A stretch of 64,000 nt of DNA, from contig JAKSXM010000263.1 in assembly GCA_022575985.1 (NCBI GenBank), positions 14,054,001-14,118,000 of the forward strand. Reading direction: 5' to 3'. Source of the DNA: Anagrus nilaparvatae (taxonomy: Eukaryota > Arthropoda > Insecta > Hymenoptera > Mymaridae). The position numbers were made by a program, and so were the translations under genes. Shown piece after piece: positions 1 through 11,139 of this stretch (its first letter is position 1; each line of letters opens with the position of its first letter). The notes under the pieces were generated by a model that did no database searches, was not told where the DNA came from, and was given only the letters and a program-made list of their open reading frames with translations.

Positions 1-99
1 TTATATTTATTATTTAAATTTTTTTATTAATTGATTAAGTATTATAATTTAAATGTAATACTTGTAATCTTTTTATTAATTAGTTTTAATATGTAAAAT

Positions 100-139
<40 letters not shown>

Positions 140-150
140 CTTGTTGTAGA
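1..150. other. AT-rich leader with a poly-T run
   Basis: No gene is visible. Positions about 103-139 are an almost pure T run, followed by a pyrimidine-AG just before the hAT transposase start. That could be an intron acceptor or simply 5' untranslated DNA of the transposon. The left terminal repeat of the hAT element is expected beyond the window edge. Confidence 0.5.
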
Positions 151-2445
151 ATGGCACCTTGGAAGGCTCAATATAAGAAAAAATCGGAGTTGGAAGATGA
201 TTTTAAAGATTGATTAGGTCCAGTGGACAAAGATACTAATGCTTTTTATTGCAGATTTTGTGAGGATACTCTTTCTTTAAGTAACATGGGCATAAGAGCT
301 TTAAAAAGTCATCAGAAAAAAAAAGAACATCTAGATTATATAAATAGTCAAAAATTAACACCAGATATTAATTTATTCTTTAAACCTGTTTTAAAAGAAA
401 AAAATAATAACTCTCCTAATGTAATTTCTCAAAATATAAATTCTAATAATAATTGTAAAGAAAATAGTTTAAAAGAATCAAATGATCAAAATCAAAATTC
501 AGTTTTACCAGAGGTTGTAACAAAGTTTCAAAAGCCTACATTTAATAGCTTTTTGATTAAAGATGAAGTATCAAAATGGGAAATCAGATGGTGTATTCAA
601 ACTGTTATGGTCCACAAATCATTATGAACTGCTGAAAAAGATGTTATCACAATTAAATCGTCCACTCCTGACAGTGAAATATTAAAAAAAGTCCAATTAA
701 AAAAAGATAAATTAGCATACACAATTTCTTATGGAATTGCTCCTTATTTTCAAAAGAAATATTTAAAGAAATAGAAGCTTCTGATTATTACAGTGTTGGT
801 TTTGATGAATCGTTAAATAAAATCACAAAGCTATGTCAAATGGATATCAATGTGAGACACTGGAAAGAAAAAGAAGGAGAACCAGATAAAGGTGAAGTAG
901 TTACTAAATATTTGACATCAATATTCTTAGGAAGAACAAGAGCCTCTGAGATTTTAAAGGCTTTTACAGAAGGCACGCAAAATTTAAATCGCAAAAAATT
1001 GCTACAAATTTCAATGGATGGTCCCAATGTTAATTGGTCATTTTTAAATGAATTTAAAAAAGATAACCAAAATCCTCAAATATTAGAAATAGGAAGTTGT
1101 GGCATTCATACATTACATGGAGCTTTTAAAGGTGGAATAAAAGCAACTACTTGGAACTTAATCAAATATTTAAGAGATCTTTACAACCTTTTTAATGAAA
1201 CGCCAGCAAGAAGAGCCACATATTTAGAAATTACAGGATCAGATCTTTTTCCTTTAAAATTTTGTAGTGTCAGGTGGCTCTAAAATGTTAAGGTTGTTGA
1301 GAGAGATATTGATATGCATGAACATCTATTAGTATATAAAAAAGAAATAAATTCTGATCGTGATGAGCCAAAGTCCAACACTTACAAAAGTGTAATGATA
1401 TTTTTAGATGATCAATTTTTGTGTGCTAAACTAGCATTTTTTAAATCTATGGCTCTTGAAGTAGAACCGTTTCTAAGAGAATTTCAATCCGATGAACCGC
1501 TGGTTCCATTTCTACATACAGAGCTATGTACTGTTATGTCTAGCATAATGGAAAGATTTATGTCCTCTAGTGCTCTAAGTAAATTAAGTAATGTGAAAGT
1601 CAAAGATATATCTAATGAAAAAAACCACTTACTTTAAAAAAAAATCGTTTTAGGTTTCAATACTGAAAAACATCTAAAAAATTTGAATTTAAAACCAGAA
1701 CTCGTTACAAAATTTAAAGAACAATGTAAAATGGCTTTTCAAAAATTTGTTAGTAAATTAATTTTCAAATCACCTTTAACTTTTCCATTAACAGAGGCTT
1801 CTACTAGCTTAGACCCAGCAGTTATAATAAAGAATAAAAAATTAGCCACTCAAAGATTTAAGAATCTTTTAGAAATTTTAATAGATGCAAATCAGTTACC
1901 TGCAGAGAATGCTGATTTAGCATTAAAGCAATATAAGGATATCATAACTCTTCCCACAGTCATTGAAACTTTAAAAAAATATTGTAGATCTGAAAAACGC
2001 ATAGATCATTTTTGGCGAGATTTATCTCAGAATCATAAAAATTTTCTACAAGTAATAAAAATTATTTGTACTTTATACCACGGTAACGCAAATGTTGAAC
2101 GTGGATTTTCGGTAAATAAAGAATGCCTGTTTGAAAATATGGAAGAAAATTCTATAATAGGAAGACGTCCAATTTATGACTATATTTCTAGCGCAGGAGG
2201 TTTAGACAATTATGAAATAAGTAAAAGTTTGATATTATAAGCTGTAGAAATGCAAATTCACTATGGAAAGATGATCTTAAAAATAAAAAAGAACTCAAAT
2301 CCAAAGAAAATAAAACATTAGAAGAATCAAAAATTCGAAATTTAAAAGTTAAAAAATTAGAATTAGAAAAACAACAAGTATTAGAAAATGCCAAAAAAAA
2401 AAGTAGTAGCTATTGAAACAGAATTAAATAATATAAAAAACTAAT
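151..2445 (+). pseudogene. hAT-superfamily transposase, decayed
   Basis: A transposase would cut and paste the element using a BED-type zinc finger and an RNase H-like core. Reading starts at ATG 151. A C-x2-C ... H-x5-H finger lies near codons 29-56 (motif YCRFC ... HQKKKEH). The C-terminal hAT dimerisation block is recognisable as NANVERGFSVNKE near 2090-2125. A lysine/glutamate-rich coiled-coil tail runs to about 2445. The gene is dead: in-frame stops at 211, 625, 1281 and 1635, a frameshift near 750, and further shifts after 2238 and in the A-run near 2395. The stop at 211 sits where a Trp codon is expected, as in many old copies. Its reading direction points toward the terminal repeat at 2871-2882. 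The family assignment rests on the finger and dimerisation block; the exact hAT subgroup is not determined. Confidence 0.8.
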
Positions 2446-2784
2446 AAGAAAAAAATTTTAATAAAAATAACATGTTTTATTAATTATATTTATAATTAAA
2501 ATACAACTAGTAAAATATAAGTTTATTACAACAATAAAAAATAAGTCATTTTGTGTTTTAAAAAAATTTATAATAAAATTTTGTAATCATTTGTTATTTA
2601 TTGATTAAATAAAAGAAAAAAATATAATTAAAAAATGATTACCATTTAAAGTATAATAATAATAATAAATAAATAAAATTAAAAATAATTATTTTTAGTT
2701 AAATATAAATTATTCAAATTTTATAAAATATTTTATAATAAATATTTGATTTAAATTAATAAATTACTTTCAAAATTGAACCTA

Positions 2785-2882
2785 GAAATTTTTCATTTTT
2801 ACCCTGGAAATTTTACATTTTTACCCTGGAAAAACCTGGAAAACACAGGGAAATTTTTTTTTTCAGATATGTAGACACCCTG
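2785..2882 (+). repeat. hAT right terminal inverted repeat and subterminal repeats
   Basis: The end GTAGACACCCTG (2871-2882) is the reverse complement of CAGGGTGTCTAC, a CAGGG-type hAT terminus. Just inside it, CCTGGAAA/ACAGGGAAA words recur about five times (2800-2855), as expected for subterminal transposase-binding repeats. The matching left end and the 8-bp target duplication cannot be checked because the left end is off-window. Confidence 0.65.
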
Positions 2883-3204
2883 ATACATTTTTATATTCTT
2901 ATTGTTATTTATTTATTAATAGTAATTTTGTATTTTTATTGTTAAGTATGCACTGTACTCTATTTTCCAGATTTTCCAGTAATATTATGGTAACCAAAGT
3001 TCGCTAAGATTTTCATATTTTTATAAGTAACTTATTTATAATTTGTTTTAGGTTACGTTTAACATAACTTTTTGTTTGCTGTACTAAAATTTTTTAACTG
3101 ATATTTTTTTTATAATTTGTTGTTATATTTTTAAAACATCTATATGTAAGTCTTTTAACTTATTTTAATTTTTAAAAAATGTATTGCATTATGTTATTAT
3201 ATTT
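2883..3204. other. AT-rich DNA, nothing recognised
   Basis: Sequence flanking the hAT end. I see no open frame, tandem repeat or inverted repeat of note. Confidence 0.5.
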
Positions 3205-3207
3205 CTA

Positions 3208-3290
3208 GCCTTGATAAAGATCCTATGCGGATCGAAAGCTCGGAATTTATTAAAATTTAATCAATAAACATCATTATGCTCGGAAAGGTC
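3208..3290 (+). repeat. Penelope-like 3' tail with hammerhead-like hairpin
   Basis: A perfect 5-bp stem GATCC (3219-3223) / GGATC (3229-3233) closes a 5-nt loop, is preceded by TTGATAAA and is followed directly by GAAAGCTCGG. The order TGATNA, stem, GAAA is that of hammerhead ribozyme stem II and its core, and such motifs are known in Penelope-like retroelement tails. An ATTAAA/AATAAA-rich tail follows (3247-3270). The core is imperfect (no CTGATGA), so activity is doubtful. No Penelope coding sequence is adjacent. Confidence 0.4.
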
Positions 3291-3790
3291 GTTTTTTAAT
3301 ATTATGAAATTTATTACTCCTTACTATCGAGCGATAACAAATATTGGATTTTCTTAAAATTCATTATAAAATTTGAATTTAAAAAAGTACGTTTATAATA
3401 TTTTTTTGTATGATTCCATTATGCAAAAAAATTATCAAAATTATGACCCATGCAAGCCTCCTATTATTCAGAGGAGCCAGAAAGAGTTCTTATTAGACAC
3501 AGTTTAGCTCTATAATAAGGTGATGGAAATTATAAATTATGTTCAAACTGTCTTAGATGTTTCGAAAAATAAAGATCCAATCATGATCAGAACATGGAGA
3601 TAAATAGGGATTCCTGTACATAGAAATTTAATACTTATTCATAACTGTTTTTAATAGGATCCACTAAATCTTTAAATAGCAATTTTATTTTTAAGAGATG
3701 TTATTATTAGATAAAAACACAATAGCTATAATAGAAACATTACTACGAAATTTTTGATAACTAATTACTATCTCTAAGGTTTTATAAGAC
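3291..3790. other. AT-rich DNA, weak coding-like stretch
   Basis: Mostly AT-rich with no confident gene. Positions about 3508-3600 read openly in one plus frame for roughly 30 codons between stops (LYNKVMEIINY...). This is too short and isolated to call an exon. Confidence 0.3.
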
Positions 3791-3939
3791 TTAACCCTCT
3801 CATGGTAATAGCTCCCCACTACTTTGGTCACATATACATAGTATTCATACGCAGCGCTGCACTCAATACACAGCGATTACTAACACGCGTCCAAGTTACA
3901 CAGAGGAGTTTTGTGGCTTTATTCCCATGAGAGGGTTAA
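3791..3939. mobile_element. TTAA-flanked MITE (piggyBac-like), 149 bp
   Basis: Begins TTAACCCTCTCATGG (3791-3805) and ends with its reverse complement, CCATGAGAGGGTTAA (3925-3939). Both ends carry TTAA, the target duplicated by piggyBac-type transposases, and the terminal repeats begin with CCC as in that superfamily. The interior is non-coding and comparatively GC-rich. It is a non-autonomous copy; the mobilising transposase is not in the window. Confidence 0.65.
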
Positions 3940-3994
3940 GAGTAAAATCGCTTTATTTTACTAATTTTATTAATTTTGAATTATCCAATTTCAG

Positions 3995-4105
3995 AAAGAT
4001 ATGAATATGTTGGGAAATTACTTAAGCCAGGAGAAGCACCTACAAACTATTCTGATGAAGAAGATGAATCAAGTGTTCATGATAATGAAGTGAAAGTGAA
4101 ACATT
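3995..4105 (+). CDS. Candidate 3'-terminal exon of an unidentified host gene
   Basis: A pyrimidine-rich stretch ending in TTTCAG (3989-3994) looks like a splice acceptor. After two bases completing a split codon, 35 codons are open: an aromatic/basic start (RYEYVGKLLKPGEAP) followed by an acidic tail rich in Asp, Glu and Ser. The stop is TAA at 4103-4105, and AATAAA overlaps it at 4106-4111. The composition resembles the soluble C-terminus of a small conserved protein rather than a mobile element, but I do not recognise the family and see no matching upstream exon before the MITE at 3791-3939. If real, that MITE lies in its last intron. Confidence 0.35.
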
Positions 4106-4111
4106 AATAAA

Positions 4112-4685
4112 CAAGATAGTAATAGCTCCCAGTAATGGATGATAAAAAATAATGAAAAATGGAATTGTTTATTTTATTCTTTTTTATTCCTAAACTATAA
4201 AAAAGACTATTATGCAAAAATTATGTAAATCATAAAAAAATTATGTAAATATTGATATCTGTTTTTATATTTGTATTAAAAATGGAGAAAAAATTAAATT
4301 TAAAAAAACTGTATTTTTAATTTCTATTTCAAATAAATCCTGTAAATTACTGCAAACACAAAATAGTAGTTTTCTTAACTACTGCCAAAGTGTGATAAAT
4401 CCCCAAAACGAAAGAAAAAATTGTCATATAGTCTACGACTGCTACTATCGGTTGCAAACAGGTACAAATCTCAAGTTTTTGTTAGTATCTTCGCCAAAAA
4501 TAGAAATATTTTAATAAAATAAAATTTTTCGAAAGTTGTAACCATATTTTTATTCAAATCTCAAAGGCATTTAACGCAAATATTATAGAATTTATTTTAT
4601 TGCAAAAACAAAATAAAAAAACGGGAATTTCAAGAATTTTTTTTTGCTTTATGATTGACTCAAAAAAAGAGTTAAAGGAATCAAT
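4112..4685. other. AT-rich DNA, nothing recognised
   Basis: No credible open frame or repeat structure. It could be 3' flanking sequence of the candidate exon upstream. Confidence 0.4.
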
Positions 4686-4689
4686 CCAT

Positions 4690-5045
4690 TTTGACAAAAA
4701 TTTAACCATTGATAAATACACCTTTTTTTGCATGATAATGTTTTGAAAATTAAAATTAATTCTATGGATTCATTTATTTTAGCTTTCAACCACATCCTGT
4801 AATAGAAAAATCGATTTTATTCGTTTTTAGGCTCCTAATTTTAAGGAAATCAATTATAAAATATTTATTTTCAACAAAAAAAAATTTCTGAATATTATTT
4901 ACAAGAAGGACTTTTGTATTTTTCCCCAGAAATCTGATGAAACCATTTATTTCAGCTTTTGACCCCGTTTTATAAGAGAAAAATCGATTTTTGTTATCTT
5001 TTAGGTTTCCAAATTCAAGGAGATATAACACACGTGTAACTTTCA
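4690..5045. repeat. Diverged two-copy tandem repeat (~175 bp period)
   Basis: Two similar blocks share the order: TTCATTTATTTTAGCTTT, then an AGAAAAATCGATTTT core, then TTTTTAGG and an AAGGA-A word. They lie at roughly 4768-4850 and 4940-5035. An apparent minus-strand open frame across this region is explained by the repeat and is not a gene. Confidence 0.45.
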
Positions 5046-5046
5046 C

Positions 5047-5120
5047 TTAGTTTTCTACGTAGTTTTGTACATAGTTTTGTATATAGTTTTGCACATATTT
5101 TTGTATGTAGTTTTTTACGT
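5047..5120. repeat. Short tandem repeat, ~14-16 bp unit
   Basis: About five imperfect copies of a TAGTTTTGTACA-like unit run in succession, differing by single substitutions. Confidence 0.6.
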
Positions 5121-5364
5121 GTTCAATTTGTTTTAGAGTTGTTTTAAAAAAAAGTCAAGTTATTGTTCACAAAGGGCATAATTGAGCACGTAATTAAGTA
5201 ATGATCGCATAAACTATGTTCTAAGCATACAATTAACTTTTTTAAAGGACTTTGAAAATTTTCGCGACTTGTAATTTTTTTTTACTTTTAATCATTTTTT
5301 TTTTACTTTTTTAAAGTTTTGTATCTTAATTTTAAAATATCTTTATCTTAATACTATATATATT

Positions 5365-6000
5365 TGAATATTTATTTGTTGGTCTGTCTGTCTGCTTGTC
5401 TGTTTGTACCCTAATGACTTAAGAACCGCCAAACCGATTGGCATGAAACCTATGTCAAAATAAAGAAAAAAAGTCTGCGGGTAACATAGGCTATAGGTTT
5501 TCTGCTCTGTTATCGTAATTTTTGAGACATTTAATTTTTAGTGTCTTTATATTTCAAAAAAATTTTTTAAATTTTCAACAAAAATTAAAATACCTCGATA
5601 CTGATAAAAAATTTTTATATCGTGCTTTGTAGTATTCGATTCGGCACCAATTTTTACGTATTCTCTGAAATTTTTATCTAAAACACAGGTATCTTTAAAA
5701 TTTTATTAAATATTTTTGAAGCTGGTAAAAAAAATTCCTTTATTTTTTTTATTTTTTATGGTATTTTTAATAATTTATTTGTGTACCTGTGTGCCTGTGT
5801 GTTTCATCATGAAACTTGAACCAATGAAAGAAATGACATAAAACCAGTTTTAAAATAAAGAAAAAAATTCTATGAGAGACATAGGCCATAGTTTTTCGAG
5901 TCAGCTATCGTACTTTTGTAGATATTCAATTTTTACTTTTTTTGGGATAAATAAAATTTTTTGAAAATTTGGTTAAAAACTGAAATATCTGAAAAATATG
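5365..6000. repeat. Two diverged copies of a GTCTGTCTG-type repeat
   Basis: Copy one (about 5380-5590) starts with a GTCTGTCTGTCTG run and then has a GAACC-ATTGGCATGAAACC block, AATAAAGAAAAAAA, and ACATAGGCTATAG. Copy two (about 5778-6000) has the same order in degenerate form (GTGTACCTGTGTGCC, CATAAAACC, AATAAAGAAAAAAA, ACATAGGCCATAG). Similar sequences are widespread in insect non-autonomous elements; I cannot assign the family. Confidence 0.5.
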
Positions 6001-7325
6001 ATAAAACTTTACTGTGTCAAATTAATTATTACATAATATCAAATGGATAATTTGATGTATCTTCTATGGTGATAAATATGGATATTCGCTATTAATTCGA
6101 ATAAAATTCTTCACGATATCTTTATTAGTTTTAAAGTTGTTTATAACTGCAAAATAAAAAACCCCCGTTGATTATACAGAAATAATTTTGAAATAAAAAC
6201 AAATATTTTGTTAAAGTTTTGCCGACTCTTTAAACACTTCACTATTATAACTGCTTTTTAGATTTGTTCTTTATGAATTTGACTTTCACTATAAAACGAA
6301 AATTAATAACAATGTTAATTATTTTTCTCATTAATTTTTAAAATTTTAAATATTTTGAATATTCAAATATTATATTTTTAGTAGTGTCTCCATATTTACA
6401 GTAATATTTGATTCAAATAATAATTATAATGACGGAAATTATTATTATTGAAAAAAAATTGTTTAATAAATTATCGGAAAAAAAACATAACTGATGTTCA
6501 AATCAGTTAACGGATCAGTTACTGAATAGAAACTTCAATGGATTTCTACCTGGGATGCTATTTATTTATTTTAACGCATTAACGGTTGATTGAAGGTTGA
6601 TTGACGGTTTTTTTTAAATTTTTTCAGCTGCATAATTTGTAGTTTAAATTAAAAAAATTTTATTTTAGAATACCTAATATTATGTTTTTGAAGTCACAGA
6701 TTTTGAACGAGTTTTGGCCATTGTTATCCGTGATAAGTTTCAACCCAGCATGGCGGCCGTTTATATGATTCTCACTGCAATGATAGATCATACATGAAAC
6801 CCCATTTCATGGACAAATTTTATCCTTAATATATCGATGGAATTTTCCAACGGGAATTTATGTTTGTCAAGTTGCTAAAAACGAAAAATATGTCGGTTTT
6901 TACCGAATATGGTTTAGTTTTTCGCAATATGCAACTTTAGGTTAATGATTGGGGCTTTTTCTATATTTGAAAGTGTTAGTTATTTTATGTCGCTGAACAC
7001 GAATATGAAAGCTTTTTTTTACTAAAAATGATTCTGGTGCCCTCAATGTCTATTCCGGGTTCAGGTGAATTTAAATTTTCTAAACACCAACCTATGAAGT
7101 TACAAATTTTACATCAAAAAGGGGTTTGAATCCCAATTTGCTTGGTTTGTGTTAGAAAAATTAATAAAATGAGAAAACAAGTTTTCTCTCTGGAACAAAA
7201 AAACAGCGCTGGCTTTAGGGATTAAAATAAGCTTTGATTTCAGCAGTAACATAAGCACTAATTTTTAGTGCTAACTTCAGCCCAACAAACAAATGAATGG
7301 AAATTTAACAAGATTTCGTCATTAA
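6001..7325. other. AT-rich DNA, nothing recognised
   Basis: No open frame beyond chance length, no clear inverted or tandem repeat. It may include the flank of the BEL/Pao remnant that follows. Confidence 0.4.
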
Positions 7326-7329
7326 CTAT

Positions 7330-7860
7330 TCACTTATGCAAACTAAAACCTGCACATTTATAAATATTTATTAATTCATGTTGCTTTTGCAAAGCTTCTG
7401 GCAGTGAATTGCCACCTGACAAGGAATCGTCCATATAAGTTTCAGAGCTAATGACAGATGCACCAAGAAGAAATTTTTCAGCTTCATTGATTTCCAATTT
7501 CTTTATCACCATATTTGCTAAAAAAGGGCTGCTAACTACGCCAAAAGTAACAGTATTTACAGAGTAAACAGAAATTTCATCATTTTGATTAAAACGTCAA
7601 AAGATTTGATTTTTTATTTACGGTCATCGCTGTGGATTAATATTTGTCGAAACATTTGTTTAATGTCAGAGACAAACCCGTAACGATAAGACATCCTATG
7701 AAGTAAAAGTTCAGAAAGGTCTTGTAGAAAATTAGCACCAGTATGTAAAATATCATTTAAAGAGTTATTACTAAAGTCTCTGCTTGAGCCATTAAAAATC
7801 GCTCTTAATTTTTTTAACAAAGAATTTTATTTTAATAATCCATGATGAGGAATGAAATAG
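7330..7860 (-). pseudogene. BEL/Pao reverse transcriptase fragment
   Basis: Reading on the minus strand from about 7858, the order of motifs is that of BEL/Pao pol: an IPHHG-type motif, KLRAIFNGS, SLNDIL, DIKQMFRQILIH, DDRK, a TVTFGVVSSPFLA block in another frame, then the catalytic YMDD box near 7430 and ALQKQHELINIYK. RT would copy element RNA into DNA in virus-like particles. The gene is broken by a stop just after the HHG motif and by frame changes between 7613 and 7512; nothing of integrase is seen downstream. Together with the gag piece at 10488-10941 it is probably one old element interrupted by later insertions. Only about 175 codons of RT remain. Confidence 0.75.
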
Positions 7861-7947
7861 CAATACAAGAAAACTAAAAAAACAGTTGTTTTTCTGTATC
7901 TGTATATAGCTATCTAAACGATGGGTTATTTAAGATTAAATGACAAA

Positions 7948-8440
7948 AAATTTATTTAAGAAAATTTAAATAAGAAAAAGAAATGTCAATTGAAAGAAAT
8001 ATTTACAAAAAAAGTTTTAATTCATTTGTTAAATTTTGTCACATTATTTATAATAAAAAAGAATTTAAATCAATTAATTTAGAAAAGCTTAGAAAATTAG
8101 ACAATTTAAAAAATTGAATGAATTTATAATAAGACATTTTTAATTATTTTCATAATAAGACCCTTGCAAAAATTAAGCAAATATGATTCTTAAAATTATC
8201 ATTGGCTATTATGCCAAAATTTAATAAATTTAACATTTTAGTTTACATGAACTTTGCCGTCTTTAAATTCTAATAACATTTTAATTTTGGTAGAAAGAGA
8301 TTTTAAAACTTAAATTTGACTTTAGGAAAATTGAAGTAAAATATGATAGTGTTTTTGAAATATAAAATTAACATTACAATATAAAATAGAAAATTTAACA
8401 CCAAATTTTAAGTTACAAAGAATTATATTCAACATGTTTT
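7948..8440. repeat. Dispersed repeat, copy 1 (partner at 22700-23190)
   Basis: About 490 bp, very AT-rich, aligned in order with 22700-23190: shared blocks include AAATTGTCAATTGAAAGAAATATTTAC-like, ATTAGACAATTTAAAAAATTG-like, and AATAAGACCCTTGCAAA. Both copies lie next to BEL/Pao-related sequence, so it is probably untranslated sequence of an LTR element. Confidence 0.55.
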
Positions 8441-8915
8441 ATTTGATTAAAGTTTTCTTCCTGATTGCCAAGACAGTTCCATCCAGAAACAGTTTGTTGA
8501 CTTCTTGATGACAAACAGCAAAGTTGATACCTAGGTGATGTCTTATTAATTAGTAAAAATTCTACCAAAAAATATTTAAAAGAGGATTGACTTTTACATA
8601 AATTTATTGTTAAATGATAAATTCAAAGTCATTAGACACAAAAAATAAAAAGACAATTTATAAAATATCATGTTAAAATAGAGTCTTAAGTATTGACAAA
8701 AATTAAAGTTTTAATGAGATTAAAGTAATATTATAATAAACAAAATGGTTATTTGTTATTTGTTACTTGCCTTTAAAATTAAAATAAACATAAGACAATA
8801 ATGTCAAATTCAATTTTAGCCAGAGTTTTTGGTTTTATTTTTTTTAATTTGATTTTTCTTGTTTAATATTATTTTTTTTATTATTTTATTTGACATGAAT
8901 TTATTTATAGTATAT
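8441..8915. other. AT-rich DNA, nothing recognised
   Basis: No open frame or structured repeat seen. Confidence 0.4.
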
Positions 8916-8917
8916 TA

Positions 8918-9085
8918 CGGTCCTAGGCCAGAAAAATAAAAAATGGCCCAAATCGCATGTAAATTACCTTCCGAGGATGGTAAACTGCTATTTGGCTCAT
9001 TCTTTGTTTATGGCCGAGGATTACGTCTTTGCCGGACGCGCAGCGTCGGGGAAATACGTACTTTCGGGCCGCAGTACAAAAAAAT
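8918..9085. other. GC-rich, CpG-containing island of unknown origin
   Basis: A sharply bounded block of near-balanced base composition within DNA that is otherwise about three quarters A/T. It contains several CpGs (for example around 9030-9075, GCCGGACGCGCAGCGTCGG). A minus-strand reading is open across it for about 72 codons but resembles no family I know. It has no tRNA A/B boxes. It may be a fragment of a mobile element. Confidence 0.35.
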
Positions 9086-9089
9086 TTTT

Positions 9090-10203
9090 TTTTTTGAAGA
9101 AAAATTGAATTTTTTTTTTTAAATATAATAAATTTATTCAAACAAAATTATAAAAAGAAAACATAACTTTTACTTAAACTAGACAATAGCAGCCGACAAC
9201 AAGAGACATAATGAATTTACGTCAGTATATTAATTTACTGAAATTAGTCTGTGCGCTTTGAGAAGACAACTGATAAGATGTTATCTTTGTAATGCATTAA
9301 TAAAATGACTGCAACTGAAGAAGCCGAACTGTCTGTTCTTGATGTCATCGTTGAAGCAAATGAGTGAGAGCAAAGAGAGAGGGAGAGATAACTTGTAACC
9401 ACGGTTTACTATATATCCTAAAGGTTTAGCATTACGCACAATTTATTCGGGATTCACCGTCTTAGCTCCGATCTGTAACAATGACGCGTTCTATAAGTGT
9501 ATTTGTGTACACGTACAGAATGAATGACAGGAAATATCTACACTCTCGCACATGTACAACAACGTTGTTGGTACAAAACCCGTTAAGTAAGATACACTCC
9601 AGCCGTGAGCAGTAAATTTCAAATTTAAACTTGGGTCGAACAAACCTGTACTTCACTAACCCTTACTTGTAACGCAAACGCTCCCTTCTTCTTCCTCAAA
9701 GAAAATATGACGACAACTAATATTTGATATGGTCTTTGGAAAATGCACGCCCCTGACCCTTATGTAAATGAGTGTATGAGTGAGACAGAAAGCTACGCCT
9801 GTTTTTTAAATAAATATCCCCTCTACTTCTCTTTTATGTTTTTTCTTCTTTTTAATAATTGTTTTATAACTAATTTATTCAAAATGAAAATTATTTTGAA
9901 TTAAGAGTTTATGCACTCAGTTTTCAATTTTTTTTAGTAATAAACACAACACGTGAAAATCAGTTTTTTGAAATTTAAAACTTTTGATGATTTTTGTTGT
10001 TGATAAATTTAACACACAGTTTTATAAAAATTAATTAATTATAAAGATCTATCCACTTTAAAAAATAAATCAGTAAACTATAACTCTAATATCCTTTTTG
10101 CTTACAGAAAAAATCTGACACCTCATGGCGCCAGTTCAATGGTGTTTACGAACTTGAATTTTAAACTTATTTTTTAACTTGAATTAAAAAATATTGTTTA
10201 ATT
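9090..10203. other. Unassigned DNA, partly LTR-like composition
   Basis: 9180-9800 is less AT-rich than its surroundings and rich in short pyrimidine runs, a texture seen in retrovirus-like LTRs, but I find no matched partner in the window. 9801-10203 is AT-rich. No credible gene. Confidence 0.3.
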
Positions 10204-10487
10204 AAGGATCGAAGGACCAAATGTTGTTTATTCCCATTAATTAGAGGTGAATTGGTGTATAAAGGGAGTGGATGCGAGTGGATATAAAATAATTATAAAC
10301 ACTGTGATTAATATTAGACATGTGATTTATTGTACGTGTGTACTGTTAGACGACTGAGTGCGTAATTTTTCTAGTTACAGTAGCGTTTGATATTCTATCT
10401 CTTTCTTACATTAAGGCGTATTTACAGTTTTATAATATAATATTAATATTAAGGTGTGTTTTAACAAGAAACCGCTTTTTATTTTCA
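10204..10487 (+). repeat. LTR-family fragment next to the gag remnant
   Basis: GATCGAAGGACCAAAT (10207-10222) matches the sequence just before the LTR at 56676 (CTCGAAGGACCAAAT). AATTAGAGGTGAATTGGTG (10239-10257) recurs at 22318-22336. This suggests the start of an LTR preceded by a purine-rich tract, on the plus strand. The neighbouring gag reads on the minus strand, so at least two insertions are involved. Confidence 0.4.
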
Positions 10488-10941
10488 AACCTGTCTTAAT
10501 TTTTTCCAGACTACGAGGAAATTCTCATCGGTTAACTCATGACTGCTAATTAAATCAGCAGCATTGTCTTTTAAATAATCCTAAAAAGTAGCCGTTTTGT
10601 AACATTTGGAATTTCAGCCTTAGAAACTATGTGCGAATAAAAAATGTCATGAAATTATTCCCATTCCTTTAATTTGCTATTAAAATCAGGAAGATCAAGA
10701 CTTGGTAAACGCTCTAAGTTTTTAGACTGTTGATAAACTACATTATTTAAGCTGCATGATCTTCAGAGGAAGAATGACTGTCAAAGTAGGTTGGAAAAAG
10801 GGTAAGATTTACTGAATGTTGTTCATCTACCTGATCAACAATTTTATCTTTAAAATATGGCTGCTGATTGTGATTGCCTTTAAACCTTTGCCAAATTTTA
10901 ACTAGATTACCGCGAACAATAGTGAGACTGAGCGAAGCCAC
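10488..10941 (-). pseudogene. BEL/Pao gag fragment
   Basis: Minus-strand reading from 10941 gives an N-terminal helical stretch (IVRGNLVKIWQRF ... FDSHSSSEDHAA). After a frame change near 10750 it continues with LPSLDLPDFNSKLKEWE, an in-frame stop, FHDIFYSHIVS, and after another shift LKDNAADLISSHELTDENF. The sequence (LP.L.LP.F..K..EWE, then F.D.F, then LKD.AA.LI) is the classic capsid region of BEL/Pao gag. It is dead (two frame changes, two stops). It lies upstream, on the same strand, of the RT piece at 7330-7860, but 2.6 kb of other DNA now separates them. Confidence 0.7.
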
Positions 10942-11139
10942 TGATATCTGTAATTTTATAGGTTTATTTAATGATTCCTTATAAAGCTTAAAATTATGAT
11001 TTCTTATTAAAAGATAAGTAATACTATTATTATTAATAATAAAAGTTCTTTCATTTTAAAGGCTATAGCATAAAGCATAGTGATTTGGCCCCCCTCCCCA
11101 ACCGCAAACAAATTATTTGTATCCGAAAAATATTATAAA

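Noticed and set aside
3508..3600. Short coding-like stretch upstream of the 3995 exon
   Set aside because: About 30 codons without clear splice sites; cannot be joined in phase to the candidate exon with confidence.
8923..9141. 72-codon minus-strand frame across the CpG-rich block
   Set aside because: The GC block itself is of interest, but the frame includes low-complexity Lys/Phe runs and no family match; not enough to call a gene.
9462..9656. 64-codon minus-strand frame
   Set aside because: Chance-length open frame in less AT-rich DNA with no recognisable content.
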